From the NCBI GenBank assembly GCA_004557855.1, contig SFFJ01000018.1:1-34154 (forward strand): DNA of 34,154 nucleotides, in the 5' to 3' direction. The notes under the pieces are model-generated. The model ran no database searches, was not told where the DNA came from, and worked only from the letters and a program-made list of their open reading frames with translations. The stretch is from Oscillospiraceae bacterium. GTDB taxonomy: Bacteria; Bacillota; Clostridia; Oscillospirales; Ruminococcaceae. Made by a program: the position numbers and the translations under genes. Below are positions 7,543-15,693 of this stretch, piece after piece. How positions within the stretch are numbered: the first letter of the stretch is position 1; every line of letters begins with the position of its first letter.

Positions 7543-7624
7543 CACAATTTCACTAAACTGTCACCTGTTTTTACCGAAGATAAAAAATTGTGTCAAGTAT
7601 TGTTCACAATTTGCGGATATAATG
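7543..7624 (+). promoter_or_regulatory. htrA promoter region with inverted repeat
   Basis: A consensus -10 TATAAT at 7618-7623 with a weak -35. A perfect inverted repeat AAATTGTG (7585-7592) / CACAATTT (7605-7612) lies immediately upstream, with a further CACAATTT at 7543-7550. This is a plausible operator for a stress or envelope regulator. The regulator is not recognisable, and the site does not look like CIRCE. Confidence 0.5.
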
Positions 7625-7671
7625 GATGCCAGTGAAAGGGACGGCGTCCCGAAGAAAGGCAGGTCAGAACC

Positions 7672-8976
7672 ATGACATATCCGAATGATAACTTTAATGA
7701 CCGGAACTTCACCACCGACAATACCGATCTTCCCGAGGGGGAGTATCGTTATTATAGAGACCGCATCCATCAGGATGCCGCGTCCGGGCAGGCGCAGCAA
7801 ACGGCTGTTGAAGGGCATATGCCCCCGGACGCAAACAAAAAATCCACGGGACGGGGCAAAAAGGGCACCGCGCTGCTGCTGGCAGCCTGTCTGGTGCTTT
7901 CCCTCATCGGCGGCGCCGGCGGCGCTGTGATCGCTGCGAAAAGCGGCCTGATCAATACCGGTTCCACCGTCCTGTATCAAGGGGTAGAGGTCCCGTCCTC
8001 TGACGGCAGCGGCTCCACCGGAGTAGGCGTCAGCTATTCCGGGGTGGTGCAGCGGGTGGAGGACAGCGTAGTAGCCATCACCACCGAAAGTGTAGCCACC
8101 AGCTACTTCTTCCGGCAATATGTCACCCAGGGCGCCGGCAGCGGCGTGGTGCTTTCCGCCGATGGCTACATTGTGACCAACTACCATGTGATAAACGGTG
8201 CGCAGCAGATCACCGTAACGACGAATGACGGCTCTGCCTATTCCGCCACGTTGGTGGGCACCGATGCAAGTAATGATATCGCCGTGCTGAAGGTGGACGC
8301 CAAGGGCCTGACCCCCGCCGTACTGGGCGACAGCAGCAAGCTGGCCGTAGGCGATGCGGTACTGGCCATAGGCAACCCCCTGGGCACCCTTTCCGGCACC
8401 GTCACCGACGGGATCATCAGTGCGCTGGAGCGCGAGGTGACGATAGACGGCAACACCATGACGCTGCTGCAAACCAGCGCAGCCGTCAACCCCGGTAATT
8501 CCGGCGGCGGGCTGTTTAATGCAGGCGGGGAGCTGGTGGGCATCGTCAATGCGAAGTCCAACAGCGATTCCAGCGGCAATGCGGTGGATAACATCGGCTT
8601 TGCCATTCCCATCAACAGCGTCAAGCCCATTATCGAGGACCTGATCAGCCATGGGTATGTGACCGGCAAGATCGTGCTGGGGGTGACGCTGGTGGATATC
8701 ACCGATGAGCGCACCGCCCACTACTACGGGCTGGAGCATACCGGCGTTTACCTGCAAAGCGTGCAGTCCGGCTCCATCGCCGATTTGGGCGGGCTGCGGG
8801 CCGGCGACCGGCTGGTTTCCTTTGGTGATGCACAGATTACCACCGGTGACGACCTGAAAACGGCGCTGGCTGCCCACAGCGTGGGCGACCGGGTGGACGT
8901 AAAGGTGGTACGAAACGGCAAGGAATACACCCATAGTCTGGTGCTGACCGAGTACGTGCCCGAGAGCGCCAACTGA
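7672..8976 (+). CDS. htrA: HtrA/DegP-type membrane-anchored serine protease
   Basis: 434 residues. A hydrophilic cytoplasmic N-terminus (1-64), one membrane helix (about 65-89), then an S1C trypsin-like domain with the triad His172 (TNYHVINGA), Asp202 (SNDIAVLKV) and Ser277 (NPGNSGGGLF). A single C-terminal PDZ domain (about 330-425) contains the typical QSVQSGSIADLGGLRAGD. Proteins of this layout sit outside the cytoplasmic membrane and degrade or refold damaged secreted proteins; here pilins are possible clients (inference). It is the first plus-strand gene after a 755-bp repeat-rich spacer, and its promoter carries an inverted repeat. A hairpin follows the gene. Confidence 0.95.
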   Translation: MTYPNDNFNDRNFTTDNTDLPEGEYRYYRDRIHQDAASGQAQQTAVEGHMPPDANKKSTGRGKKGTALLLAACLVLSLIGGAGGAVIAAKSGLINTGSTVLYQGVEVPSSDGSGSTGVGVSYSGVVQRVEDSVVAITTESVATSYFFRQYVTQGAGSGVVLSADGYIVTNYHVINGAQQITVTTNDGSAYSATLVGTDASNDIAVLKVDAKGLTPAVLGDSSKLAVGDAVLAIGNPLGTLSGTVTDGIISALEREVTIDGNTMTLLQTSAAVNPGNSGGGLFNAGGELVGIVNAKSNSDSSGNAVDNIGFAIPINSVKPIIEDLISHGYVTGKIVLGVTLVDITDERTAHYYGLEHTGVYLQSVQSGSIADLGGLRAGDRLVSFGDAQITTGDDLKTALAAHSVGDRVDVKVVRNGKEYTHSLVLTEYVPESAN

Positions 8977-9016
8977 TTTTGCTTCCCCTATACTCCTTTT
9001 CATATTGTTTCGGCAA

Positions 9017-9044
9017 GGCCTCTCCCCGCTGCGGGAGGGGCTTT
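9017..9044 (+). terminator. possible terminator after htrA
   Basis: A G/C-rich hairpin GCCTCTCCC/GGGAGGGGC around CGCTGCG, followed only by a short T run. Confidence 0.5.
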
Positions 9045-9117
9045 GCTGTAATTGATGCTTTGCATTCAGGGGGGAAATATGGTAGAATAGGGGTGAAAAG
9101 GCCGGACTGCCGATGGC

Positions 9118-9206
9118 GGGGCGCCCGCAGGGCAGCCCGCCGCAGGCGGGCTCGGCGGCCCCCGGCCGCCGGTTCCGGCGGAGCCGGAACGCCCTGCGGG
9201 CGCCCC
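9118..9206. repeat. cloverleaf GC element 8
   Basis: The most regular copy. 16-bp outer arms (9118-9133 and 9191-9206, with GCCCGCAGGGC at the core of the left arm) enclose three 8-bp hairpins with three-base loops: AGCCCGCC-GCA-GGCGGGCT, CGGCGGCC-CCC-GGCCGCCG and GTTCCGGC-GGA-GCCGGAAC. Every base is paired or in a loop. It lies 32 bp before the zinc-ribbon gene, so it would be in that gene's leader or promoter region. Confidence 0.9.
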
Positions 9207-9237
9207 GGCCACGGCAGAGTGATAGGAGGTACACGAG

Positions 9238-9813
9238 ATGAGATTTTGCCCGAACTGCAACAGCGCCGTATACGATGACAGGGCCACGACATGCCCGGAG
9301 TGCGGCAGGCCGATGAACCAGAACGTCTGCCCCGGATGCGGCAGGCCGCTGCAGCCCGGAGAGGTATGCCCCCACTGCAGCAGCTGCCGTCCCCACGGGG
9401 AACGCTATGCCGCCCGCACCGACCGCCCCCAACCGGCACAGGACGGCTTGAGCATGTGGGCGTATATGGGGCTTATCCTGCTGGCGATGGTGCCGGTGGT
9501 CGGGCTGGTATGTATGATCGTCTGGGCGTGCGGCGTGGGAAATAACCCCCATTTGGCGCGGTTTGCGCGGGGGATGCTGCTGGCCCGTGCCGCCCTGTTT
9601 CTGATCGGGCTGATCCTGTTCGGGGCGATGCTGGCCGCCATGGAGCCGCTGATCGACGATTTGGAAAACTGGCTGTATAACTACGAGGAATACGGCTCCT
9701 ACTACGATGACTACGGCTACGGCTATGAATACGGGGACGGCTTTAACGGCTACGATGACCCCTATGGCGGGAACCCTCCGCAGATGGATGAGCTGCCCGG
9801 CAATGCCGCCTGA
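9238..9813 (+). CDS. zinc-ribbon two-helix membrane protein
   Basis: 191 residues. Four CxxC knuckles in the first 50 residues (CPNC, CPEC, CPGC, CPHC) indicate double zinc ribbons. Two hydrophobic segments follow (about 74-97 and 112-135), then an acidic tail very rich in Tyr, Gly and Asp (about 145-180). Zinc-ribbon membrane proteins of this kind are common in Firmicutes, but their function is mostly unknown. AGGAGG precedes the ATG by eight bases. It stands alone between htrA and the convergent symporter gene. Confidence 0.85.
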   Translation: MRFCPNCNSAVYDDRATTCPECGRPMNQNVCPGCGRPLQPGEVCPHCSSCRPHGERYAARTDRPQPAQDGLSMWAYMGLILLAMVPVVGLVCMIVWACGVGNNPHLARFARGMLLARAALFLIGLILFGAMLAAMEPLIDDLENWLYNYEEYGSYYDDYGYGYEYGDGFNGYDDPYGGNPPQMDELPGNAA

Positions 9814-9827
9814 AAGATCGACCCAAC

Positions 9828-9862
9828 GCACAAGCCCCCTCCGGGGAACCGGAGGGGGTATC
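9828..9862 (+). terminator. GC hairpin after the zinc-ribbon gene
   Basis: CCCCCTCCGG-GGAA-CCGGAGGGGG, a 10-bp stem with no T run. It may aid termination together with the next hairpin. Confidence 0.5.
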
Positions 9863-9878
9863 CTACTGCCTGCACAAA

Positions 9879-9928
9879 GAAAGCACCGCAGCCCCTTTTG
9901 GGGAAACTGCGGCGCTTTCCTTTTTTTG
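9879..9928. terminator. bidirectional terminator between convergent genes
   Basis: GAAAGC-CCGCAG pairs with CTGCGG-GCTTTC around a CCCC/GGGG inner stem; a T7 run follows on the plus strand. It separates the convergent zinc-ribbon and symporter genes. Confidence 0.75.
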
Positions 9929-9948
9929 AAAAACAAAGAGAAGTCGGC

Positions 9949-11340
9949 TTATTTTTCGAGGGTCTGGCGGCTGCCCTTGCGGGCGGCGGCGGCAACCAAC
10001 CCGCCCAGTGCCACGATGGCGAAGAAGTTGGGGATGACCATGAGCTGATTGAACATATCCGAAAGTTCCCATGCAAGGTCATTGGAGACGCAGGAGCCGA
10101 GGAAGATGAGCACTACGGCGATGACGGAATACACCGGGACCGCCTTTTTGCCGAACAGGTATTCCACATTGATGCGGCCGAAGAAGTTCCAGCCGAGGAT
10201 GGTGGAGAAGGCGAAGAACATCAGGCAGATGGCCACGAACAGGCTGCCGGCGGTATTGCCCATGATGCTGGAGAAGGCGATCTGCGCCATGTTGGTCTTG
10301 CTGATGCCCTCGGCGGCGCCGGAGGCAAGGATGCCGTTGCCGGCATACAGGGTGGAGATCACGACCAGTGCGGTCATGGTGAGAACGACAAAGGTATCGA
10401 TGAATACACCGACCATGGCGACGACGCCCTGCTCGTGGGGGCAGCTGACCTTTGCCATGGCGTGGGCGTGCGGGGTGGAGCCCATGCCGGCCTCATTACT
10501 GAACAGGCCGCGCTTGACGCCCTGGCTGACGGCCTGCTTGAGGGCAAAGCCGAAGCTGCCGCCGATGATGGCCTGCGGCTCGAACGCATAGCGGAAGATC
10601 ATACCGAAGGTTTCCGGGATGAAGCGGATGCGGGCGATGAGTACCGCGAGTCCTCCGATGATGTAAAGGCAGGCCATGACGGGAACGATTTTTTCCGCCC
10701 AGGAGGCGACACGGTGGCTGCCGCCGAGGAACACGTAACCGGAGAGCAGCGCCACCACCAGACCGATGATCCATGTGGGAACGCCGGTGGCATTGGAGAG
10801 GGACTCACCGATGGAATTGGACTGCACCATGCTGCCGATAAAGCCCAGCGCAATGATGATGGCAACAGCGAAAAATCCTGCAAGGAATTTACCAAAGCCG
10901 CCCGTAAAGGCACGCTTGATGTAGTAGACGGGGCCGCCGTGGACGGTGCCGTCGGCATCCACCACACGGGTCTCCTGCGCCAGCACCGCTTCGGCGTAGA
11001 TGGTGGCCATGCTGAAGAAGGCGATGATCCACATCCAGAAGATGGCGCCGGGGCCGCCGATGAGAATTGCGCCGCAGGCGCCGACGATATTACCGGTACC
11101 TACCTGCGCGGCAATGGCCGTGGCCAGCGCCTGGAAGGACGAAAAGCCGCCGTGCTGCCGTCCGCCGTTGAGCTTGATGTTGCCGAATACCCGCCGCATC
11201 CCCTCGCCGAAGCAGCGCACCTGCACAAAGCGGGTACGGATGGAGAAATAAAGTCCCGCGCCGACGAGCAGCACGATGAGCACATAGTCCGAGAGATAGC
11301 TGTTGATTTGTTTTACGATGCCGAGTAACATTGCTTCCAT
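9949..11340 (-). CDS. sodium:alanine/glycine symporter (AGCS family)
   Basis: 463 residues with about ten membrane segments; couples sodium entry to uptake of alanine or glycine. Family signatures include VGTGNIVGACGAILIGGPGAIFWMW (conserved N-x-G substrate region; only part is needed to recognise it), then GGPVYYIKRAF, and the late LFSNEAGMGSTPHAHA. The start is the ATG at 11338-11340, with GGAGTG upstream; the longer open frame upstream is the riboswitch leader. A glycine riboswitch plus terminator in the leader argues that glycine is the regulating signal and probably a substrate. Confidence 0.95.
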   Translation of the reverse strand: MEAMLLGIVKQINSYLSDYVLIVLLVGAGLYFSIRTRFVQVRCFGEGMRRVFGNIKLNGGRQHGGFSSFQALATAIAAQVGTGNIVGACGAILIGGPGAIFWMWIIAFFSMATIYAEAVLAQETRVVDADGTVHGGPVYYIKRAFTGGFGKFLAGFFAVAIIIALGFIGSMVQSNSIGESLSNATGVPTWIIGLVVALLSGYVFLGGSHRVASWAEKIVPVMACLYIIGGLAVLIARIRFIPETFGMIFRYAFEPQAIIGGSFGFALKQAVSQGVKRGLFSNEAGMGSTPHAHAMAKVSCPHEQGVVAMVGVFIDTFVVLTMTALVVISTLYAGNGILASGAAEGISKTNMAQIAFSSIMGNTAGSLFVAICLMFFAFSTILGWNFFGRINVEYLFGKKAVPVYSVIAVVLIFLGSCVSNDLAWELSDMFNQLMVIPNFFAIVALGGLVAAAARKGSRQTLEK

Positions 11341-11378
11341 TTGATACACTCCTATTACTTTATTTGCGTGAAATGGGA

Positions 11379-11407
11379 TAAAAAGAAGGCTGCTATTTTT
11401 AGCAGCC
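11379..11407 (-). terminator. riboswitch expression-platform terminator
   Basis: On the minus strand GGCTGCTA-AAAA-TAGCAGCC, followed by TTCTTTTT, 40 bases before the symporter start. Confidence 0.85.
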
Positions 11408-11422
11408 CCTGAAGAATAGCAA

Positions 11423-11452
11423 GCGATCAAACAAAAGATCCTATATGATCGC
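11423..11452 (-). promoter_or_regulatory. candidate switching hairpin between aptamer and terminator
   Basis: GCGATCA and TGATCGC (minus strand) form a 7-bp stem starting at the last G of the aptamer-closing GGACAGAG, so it can compete with the aptamer or the terminator. Confidence 0.5.
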
Positions 11453-11565
11453 TCTGTCCTTTTGCCTGAGAGATTCGGCGGCATGACCGCCTTGCACCTT
11501 CGGCACCCAACCTAATGGGATTCTCCAGAGTCCCCTCCATATTCAGTCTTTTTCAATTCTGAATG
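11450..11565 (-). promoter_or_regulatory. glycine riboswitch (single aptamer)
   Basis: The minus strand carries the hallmark sequences GGGGACTCTGGAGA, GTGCCGAAGGTGCAA and CTCTCAGGCAAAAGGACAGAG (read in pieces from 11538 down to 11452). Only one aptamer is seen. A small hairpin, ATTCAG/CTGAAT, at 11540-11563 lies upstream in the position of a ghost aptamer. It controls the symporter, probably by transcription termination. Whether glycine turns the gene on or off cannot be read directly. Confidence 0.9.
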
Positions 11566-11601
11566 TTTCTGCGGGGTCGCTATCATTATTCACTTGATGA
11601 T

Positions 11602-11629
11602 ATTCTACACCATTTTGCAGCTTTGTCAA
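11602..11629 (-). promoter_or_regulatory. promoter of the glycine-riboswitch transcript
   Basis: Minus strand TTGACA, 16-base spacer ending in TG, TAGAAT. Confidence 0.75.
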
Positions 11630-11648
11630 GAGAAAAATGCAAAAGGGC

Positions 11649-12203
11649 TTAAAGTTCCCGGATGCAGCGCACCGTAATGCGGGCGCGGCCATCGTAATTG
11701 CAGGTAAAAAGGGTGAGATCCCACTCCCCTGCCGTCATCTCCTCCACGGCGGTTTCATCCAGTATTTCCACCAGACTGACCGTATAGCGGTGACAAAGCC
11801 CGGCGGCATCGGTGAACAGGACGGCATCCCCCGCGCGCAGGGTGTGCAGCAGCGCAAAGTGCTGCCGGTAATTGTGCGCCGCGATGATGAGGTCATCCCC
11901 CGAAAGGGTGCCCGCATAGCGGCAGGGCGTGCGCCGCAGCGCCTCCATCTCCCATTCGGCCTGCACCGGCAGTTCCAGCGCCAGCGTGGGCAGCGAAAGG
12001 ACGCCCAGATATTCCTCGCCATCCAGCGAAACGGTGGGGGCCGGGCTTTGCCCGATGCGCTGCACCACCGCCGGGAGAAGCTGCTGCGTAGCCGCAGCCG
12101 CCCGGTGCTCCTCCCGCAGGTTATGCCCCAAAAGCAGGCCGGCCGCCAGAATGCACAGGCTGCCCAGTATCACGCACAGCGTGCCGATGCGCCGCCCGGT
12201 CAC
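11649..12203 (-). CDS. sortase, second enzyme of the pilus operon
   Basis: 184 residues. An N-terminal membrane helix (about 7-27) is followed by a sortase barrel with His110 (IIAAHNYRQ), Cys168 (LFTCNYDG) and an Arg at 175 or 179. It lacks the C-terminal helix of class C enzymes, so it is more likely the enzyme that attaches the pilus base or other LPXTG proteins to the wall; class not resolved (B, D or related). The start is GTG at 12201-12203, overlapping the upstream stop as GTGA and preceded by AGGAGG. The frame extends further upstream, but only inside the previous gene. No clear terminator follows. Confidence 0.85.
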   Translation of the reverse strand: MTGRRIGTLCVILGSLCILAAGLLLGHNLREEHRAAAATQQLLPAVVQRIGQSPAPTVSLDGEEYLGVLSLPTLALELPVQAEWEMEALRRTPCRYAGTLSGDDLIIAAHNYRQHFALLHTLRAGDAVLFTDAAGLCHRYTVSLVEILDETAVEEMTAGEWDLTLFTCNYDGRARITVRCIREL

Positions 12204-12880
12204 GGTTCCCTCCTGCGGCGCAGCGCCCCGCCGACCGCCAGCAGCACCAGTCCCAGCGCCGCCAGCAGGGCGATCGGCCACTGCAACAGGCCGGTCTGCG
12301 GCAGCTTATCCGCCGGGGTGGGGGCCGGGTTGTCCGGTATGATGATGACAGGCGGGACATAGGTGCCGGTGCGCTCCAGCTTGGGGGCGGCCGTAACGGT
12401 ATACTGCCACCCGCCGCCGGGCTGCTCCAGCGGCAGACCCACCAGCGCCGGGGTTGCGGTATAGGTATAGCTGCCCTTTTGGCAGGGGGCGGCGGTAAGC
12501 AGGTACAGTCCGGCCGCAAGCGGCTCATGCACCGCCCTGCCCCCGGCTGCCGTAATAACGGTCACCTCCGGGGAAAGACCCTGCTCGCCGATCCAGCGGA
12601 TCAGATGGCCGACGGCCTCCCGCCAACCGGCGGCATCGGGGCGGCCGGTGATCACCGCACCGCTGCCCGCATAGGCCGGCAGCAGGGTGTATTCCCCGGC
12701 AGGGCTGACAGACGCCACCCGGTACAGGGAAAGGGTCATGCCGGAAACGGGGCTGCCACCATAGTGACATTCAATGGTGAGGGTGCCCGTTTGGGCGGGG
12801 TCAACGGGGTGGGCCGTCACGGGGAGACACAGCAGCAGAAGCATCAGCAGTACCGCTGCCGTTTTGGTAAGATATTTCAT
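12200..12880 (-). CDS. minor (probably basal) LPXTG pilin
   Basis: 226 residues. Signal peptide (1-23), then a CnaB/FctB-like fold region with GLYLLTAAPCQKGSYTYTA. At 159-167 WQYTVTAAPK resembles the pilin motif whose lysine joins subunits (Lys167). A proline-rich neck is followed by LPQTG (193-197), a membrane helix and an RRRR tail. These are the parts needed for sortase attachment. Size and place in the operon suggest the base subunit. The start overlaps the end of the class C sortase by 80 bp, with GGGGGAGAG before the ATG. Confidence 0.85.
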   Translation of the reverse strand: MKYLTKTAAVLLMLLLLCLPVTAHPVDPAQTGTLTIECHYGGSPVSGMTLSLYRVASVSPAGEYTLLPAYAGSGAVITGRPDAAGWREAVGHLIRWIGEQGLSPEVTVITAAGGRAVHEPLAAGLYLLTAAPCQKGSYTYTATPALVGLPLEQPGGGWQYTVTAAPKLERTGTYVPPVIIIPDNPAPTPADKLPQTGLLQWPIALLAALGLVLLAVGGALRRRREP

Positions 12881-13799
12881 TGGCTCTCCCCCTTTCCTTT
12901 CTGTCTTCTTCGGGCTCGTCTTTTTTCTTTTTACGGCGCAGCAGCGCCAGAATGAGCAGGATGAGCAGGAACAGCAGTAATGCCCCGATGAGAAGCTTGC
13001 CCTTCCAGCCCAGGCTGTGTACCACCTGCTGGGTCACCGTTACCTGCACCGGCTTTTCCGCCGCCTCCGCGGGGATGCGGTGCCCCCGTACCAGCAGACG
13101 GTGGGTATTGACGCCGTAGGGCGTGCAGGTCACCAGCGTGACAAGGTCCTCGCCCTCCACCGGGCGCAGCTCCTTTACCTCATCCGGCTCCACCACCAAA
13201 ATCTGATCGACCTCGTAGAGGAGCTGTTCCCCCAAAATGCGCAGGGAGAAGTGATCCCCTAATTGCAGCTGGTCAAGATCCGAGAAAAGCAGCGCCGAGG
13301 GCAGCCCCCGGTGGCCGGATACGATGGCATGGGCGCCCTCTCCGCCCACCGGCAGAGAGCTGCCGCCCAAATGCCCGATGCCGTACCGGAGAACCTCCTC
13401 CGTGGTGCCGTGGTAGATGGGCAGCCGCACGCTGATGCGGGGGATCTCGATGTAGCCCATGATGCCGCTGCCGTCGGGGTTCAGCAGGCCCCAGTAGGGG
13501 TCATTGGCGGGCAGCTGACGCCCGGTAAAGGCCGCGCGGAAGCCGGGATCGAGGGTTTTATTGTATTCCCGCGCCGCTTCCCACAGGGCGGAGTGATCCT
13601 CCGGGGTGAGGGCAGCGGTGCTTTGGGTGTAGTTTGTGATCAGGCGGTTCTGTCGGTGCTGGTTCCACAGGTCGCTGGCCACCGGGTAAAACAGGATGCC
13701 CAGTCCCAGCAGGAAGATGAGGATCGCCAGCACGGCGCCCAGCCGGTTCTGTCTTTTTTGTTTGGCGCGGCGGGCACGCCGGGAAGAATTGTTTGACAC
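12801..13799 (-). CDS. class C (pilus-polymerising) sortase
   Basis: 332 residues. N-terminal helix (about 20-40), then a lid region with NDPYWGLLN (D100-P101-Y102, matching the DPF/W lid of class C), catalytic His163 (VSGHRGLP), Cys225 (LVTCTPYG) and Arg234 (NTHRLLVRG), and a C-terminal membrane helix (about 269-287) with a charged tail. Class C sortases cut LPXTG of pilins and join them through a lysine of the next subunit. It lies downstream of the shaft pilin, with a terminator-like hairpin between them. Confidence 0.95.
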   Translation of the reverse strand: MSNNSSRRARRAKQKRQNRLGAVLAILIFLLGLGILFYPVASDLWNQHRQNRLITNYTQSTAALTPEDHSALWEAAREYNKTLDPGFRAAFTGRQLPANDPYWGLLNPDGSGIMGYIEIPRISVRLPIYHGTTEEVLRYGIGHLGGSSLPVGGEGAHAIVSGHRGLPSALLFSDLDQLQLGDHFSLRILGEQLLYEVDQILVVEPDEVKELRPVEGEDLVTLVTCTPYGVNTHRLLVRGHRIPAEAAEKPVQVTVTQQVVHSLGWKGKLLIGALLLFLLILLILALLRRKKKKDEPEEDRKERGRANEISYQNGSGTADASAAVSPRDGPPR

Positions 13800-13831
13800 G
13801 AGCGATGCTCCTTTACGGTAGTGCGGCAGGG

Positions 13832-13872
13832 AAAAAGCCGCAAGCCCGAACGGGCACTTGCGGGCTTTTCCC
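13832..13872 (-). terminator. intra-operon terminator/attenuator after the shaft pilin gene
   Basis: Minus strand GCCCGCAAG ... CTTGCGGC, with a nested GCCCG/CGGGC and a following TTTTT. It lies 81 bases past the pilin stop and about 33 bases before the sortase start, and would lower sortase expression relative to pilin. Confidence 0.75.
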
Positions 13873-13953
13873 TACCTCCATCCCGCCGGGGGAGAGAGAG
13901 GAAAACCCGGCGGGATGGGAACAAAATGTAGGGGGATGGCGAAAAAATGAGGA

Positions 13954-15636
13954 TCAGCCCTGCTCCTGCTCGTCCTTGCGGCGACGGCGGGCAAACAGGA
14001 AGAACCACAGCGCCGCACCCATGCACAGCAGGCCGACAACGGTGAACATCACGGTGCCGACACCGCCGGTGGTGGGCAGTACAGGGGTGGAGCTGTTCTT
14101 GAGGGAGGCGTCCAGACGGTTTTGCTCGGCAGTGTTCAGGCCGGAGCTGTTGATCAGAACACGGTCGGTTGCGGGATTGGTTGCGGTAAAGCTGCTGGCG
14201 GCGGCCAGCTTGCCGGTCAGGGCCTCGCCGACGGCTTCCCGGTCACCGGTCAGCTGAACCGCAAAGCTGCCCTTGGGGGCATAGTAGCCGGAGGGGACCT
14301 TGGTTTCCTTGAGGTAGTAGGTGGCGGCATCCAGCCCGCGCACCAGCAGGGTGTTTTGGTCGGTACCCATATCGGCCAGAAGCTCGGTCACGCCAGTTTC
14401 ACCGGCCAGTGCGGGGCGATAGTAGGTCTCTCCGCCAACGGTTTCTTTTATCATGCTGACGGGGGTGTTCATCGCATTATCGGAATACAGGGTGAAGCCT
14501 GCATTGGTGAGGGGCTTTTTGCCGGTGCCGCCCTCAATGTCCTCATCGGAGGTCTTTGCAAGGGAGAAGGCGTAGGTGTGAACGGTCGCAGTCGTGGCAG
14601 CGGTAGTCTTGACCACGGTGGGTTCAACAGAGGTAGCATATTTCAGCACGGCGCTGCCGGAGGTCACAGCATCCTTAACAGCAGCTTCGGCCTTTACGAC
14701 CGCCTTATAATGAACATAAACGGATACTGCTCCGGTTGCATCGCAGACTTTATCGTACTTCAGCTTGAATGTGACTTTTTGGTTTCCGGCAATATATGCT
14801 CCGGCATCAACGGTAACCGCGTTTGCAACAGCAGAAGCCGTTGCGATATCCTGTGTTGTGTAAACGCCCACGCTGCCCGCAACATATTCCAAACCAGCCA
14901 GTGTATCCTCCAAATCCAGTGTCGTCAAGGTCGCTTTCCCTTTGTAGGCGGGGGTAGTTACTTGGATATAGAAATCCATTTCCTCGCCGACTTTTCCGGC
15001 CGCAGTATCTTTCCACGCAGGGGCGGTCAGCTTGTCATCCTTCACTTTCATTTCGATAATAGGGCCGGTGGTAGACTTAAACGCAACATTGGGAGTTTCC
15101 GTAATCTCCGTTCCTGCTGCATATACACTCACTTTTTCATTCTTGACCTGTACAAAGGCGGTAACAGGCTGATAAATCTTGTCGTTTTCTGCTTTGGTGG
15201 CAACAAGGAACAGATAATAGCCGGGCTCCAAGGTCATGGAAACAGTGCCGTCGGTGCCGGCTGTTTTTTCAGTATAGACTGCAGGGAAAGTAAGTGCATC
15301 ATGGCCTGCAAGGCTCCCGCCCGCCGTGTGTGCACTGTAATAAACCATAAGATCCTTTAATATTTCCTCGTCAATTCCGGCAAAATACTTATCGAACGTG
15401 GTATTAGCCGGTTTATACTGGCCAATGGCTTTTTCAAATCCCGTATCGAATATGTAGGCGTTGTAGCCGTCGGCGTACTTCATCACCTGATATGCCTTCA
15501 CGGTATCGCCCTGGGCGACGTTGGTAAAGGTGATGGTTTTGTCGTAGAGGGTGGCCGCCGCAGCGGGGACCGCCATGGTGAACAGCAGCGCCAGCGCCAG
15601 CAGCAGCGTCAGGCATTTTTTCATGGTCTGTTTCAT
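13954..15636 (-). CDS. major (shaft) pilin, SpaH/EbpB-like LPXTG protein
   Basis: 560 residues. Signal peptide to about residue 28, then an N-terminal pilin domain, a middle D2-like domain, and a C-terminal CnaB domain with FSLAKTS and an E-box YYLKETKVPSGYY (440-452) of the type that catalyses isopeptide bonds. LPTTG at 520-524, membrane helix and RRRRK tail follow. By family knowledge this is the repeating shaft subunit. The usual VYPK pilin motif near residue 170 reads VSVYAAGTE, so the linking lysine is not where expected. The middle of the gene (about 14640-15480) is visibly AT-richer than its ends, which hints at exchange of this part. Confidence 0.92.
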   Translation of the reverse strand: MKQTMKKCLTLLLALALLFTMAVPAAAATLYDKTITFTNVAQGDTVKAYQVMKYADGYNAYIFDTGFEKAIGQYKPANTTFDKYFAGIDEEILKDLMVYYSAHTAGGSLAGHDALTFPAVYTEKTAGTDGTVSMTLEPGYYLFLVATKAENDKIYQPVTAFVQVKNEKVSVYAAGTEITETPNVAFKSTTGPIIEMKVKDDKLTAPAWKDTAAGKVGEEMDFYIQVTTPAYKGKATLTTLDLEDTLAGLEYVAGSVGVYTTQDIATASAVANAVTVDAGAYIAGNQKVTFKLKYDKVCDATGAVSVYVHYKAVVKAEAAVKDAVTSGSAVLKYATSVEPTVVKTTAATTATVHTYAFSLAKTSDEDIEGGTGKKPLTNAGFTLYSDNAMNTPVSMIKETVGGETYYRPALAGETGVTELLADMGTDQNTLLVRGLDAATYYLKETKVPSGYYAPKGSFAVQLTGDREAVGEALTGKLAAASSFTATNPATDRVLINSSGLNTAEQNRLDASLKNSSTPVLPTTGGVGTVMFTVVGLLCMGAALWFFLFARRRRKDEQEQG

Positions 15637-15693
15637 TGTAAATCTCCTTATAATTTGTCACAATTGCTTGCGGCTCCGCAGGGGTGGGGCTGC

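Noticed and set aside
7561..9936. A 791-residue open frame on the minus strand across htrA and the zinc-ribbon gene
   Set aside because: It is a shadow of two clear plus-strand genes and crosses cloverleaf element 8; no ribosome binding site or domain is seen.
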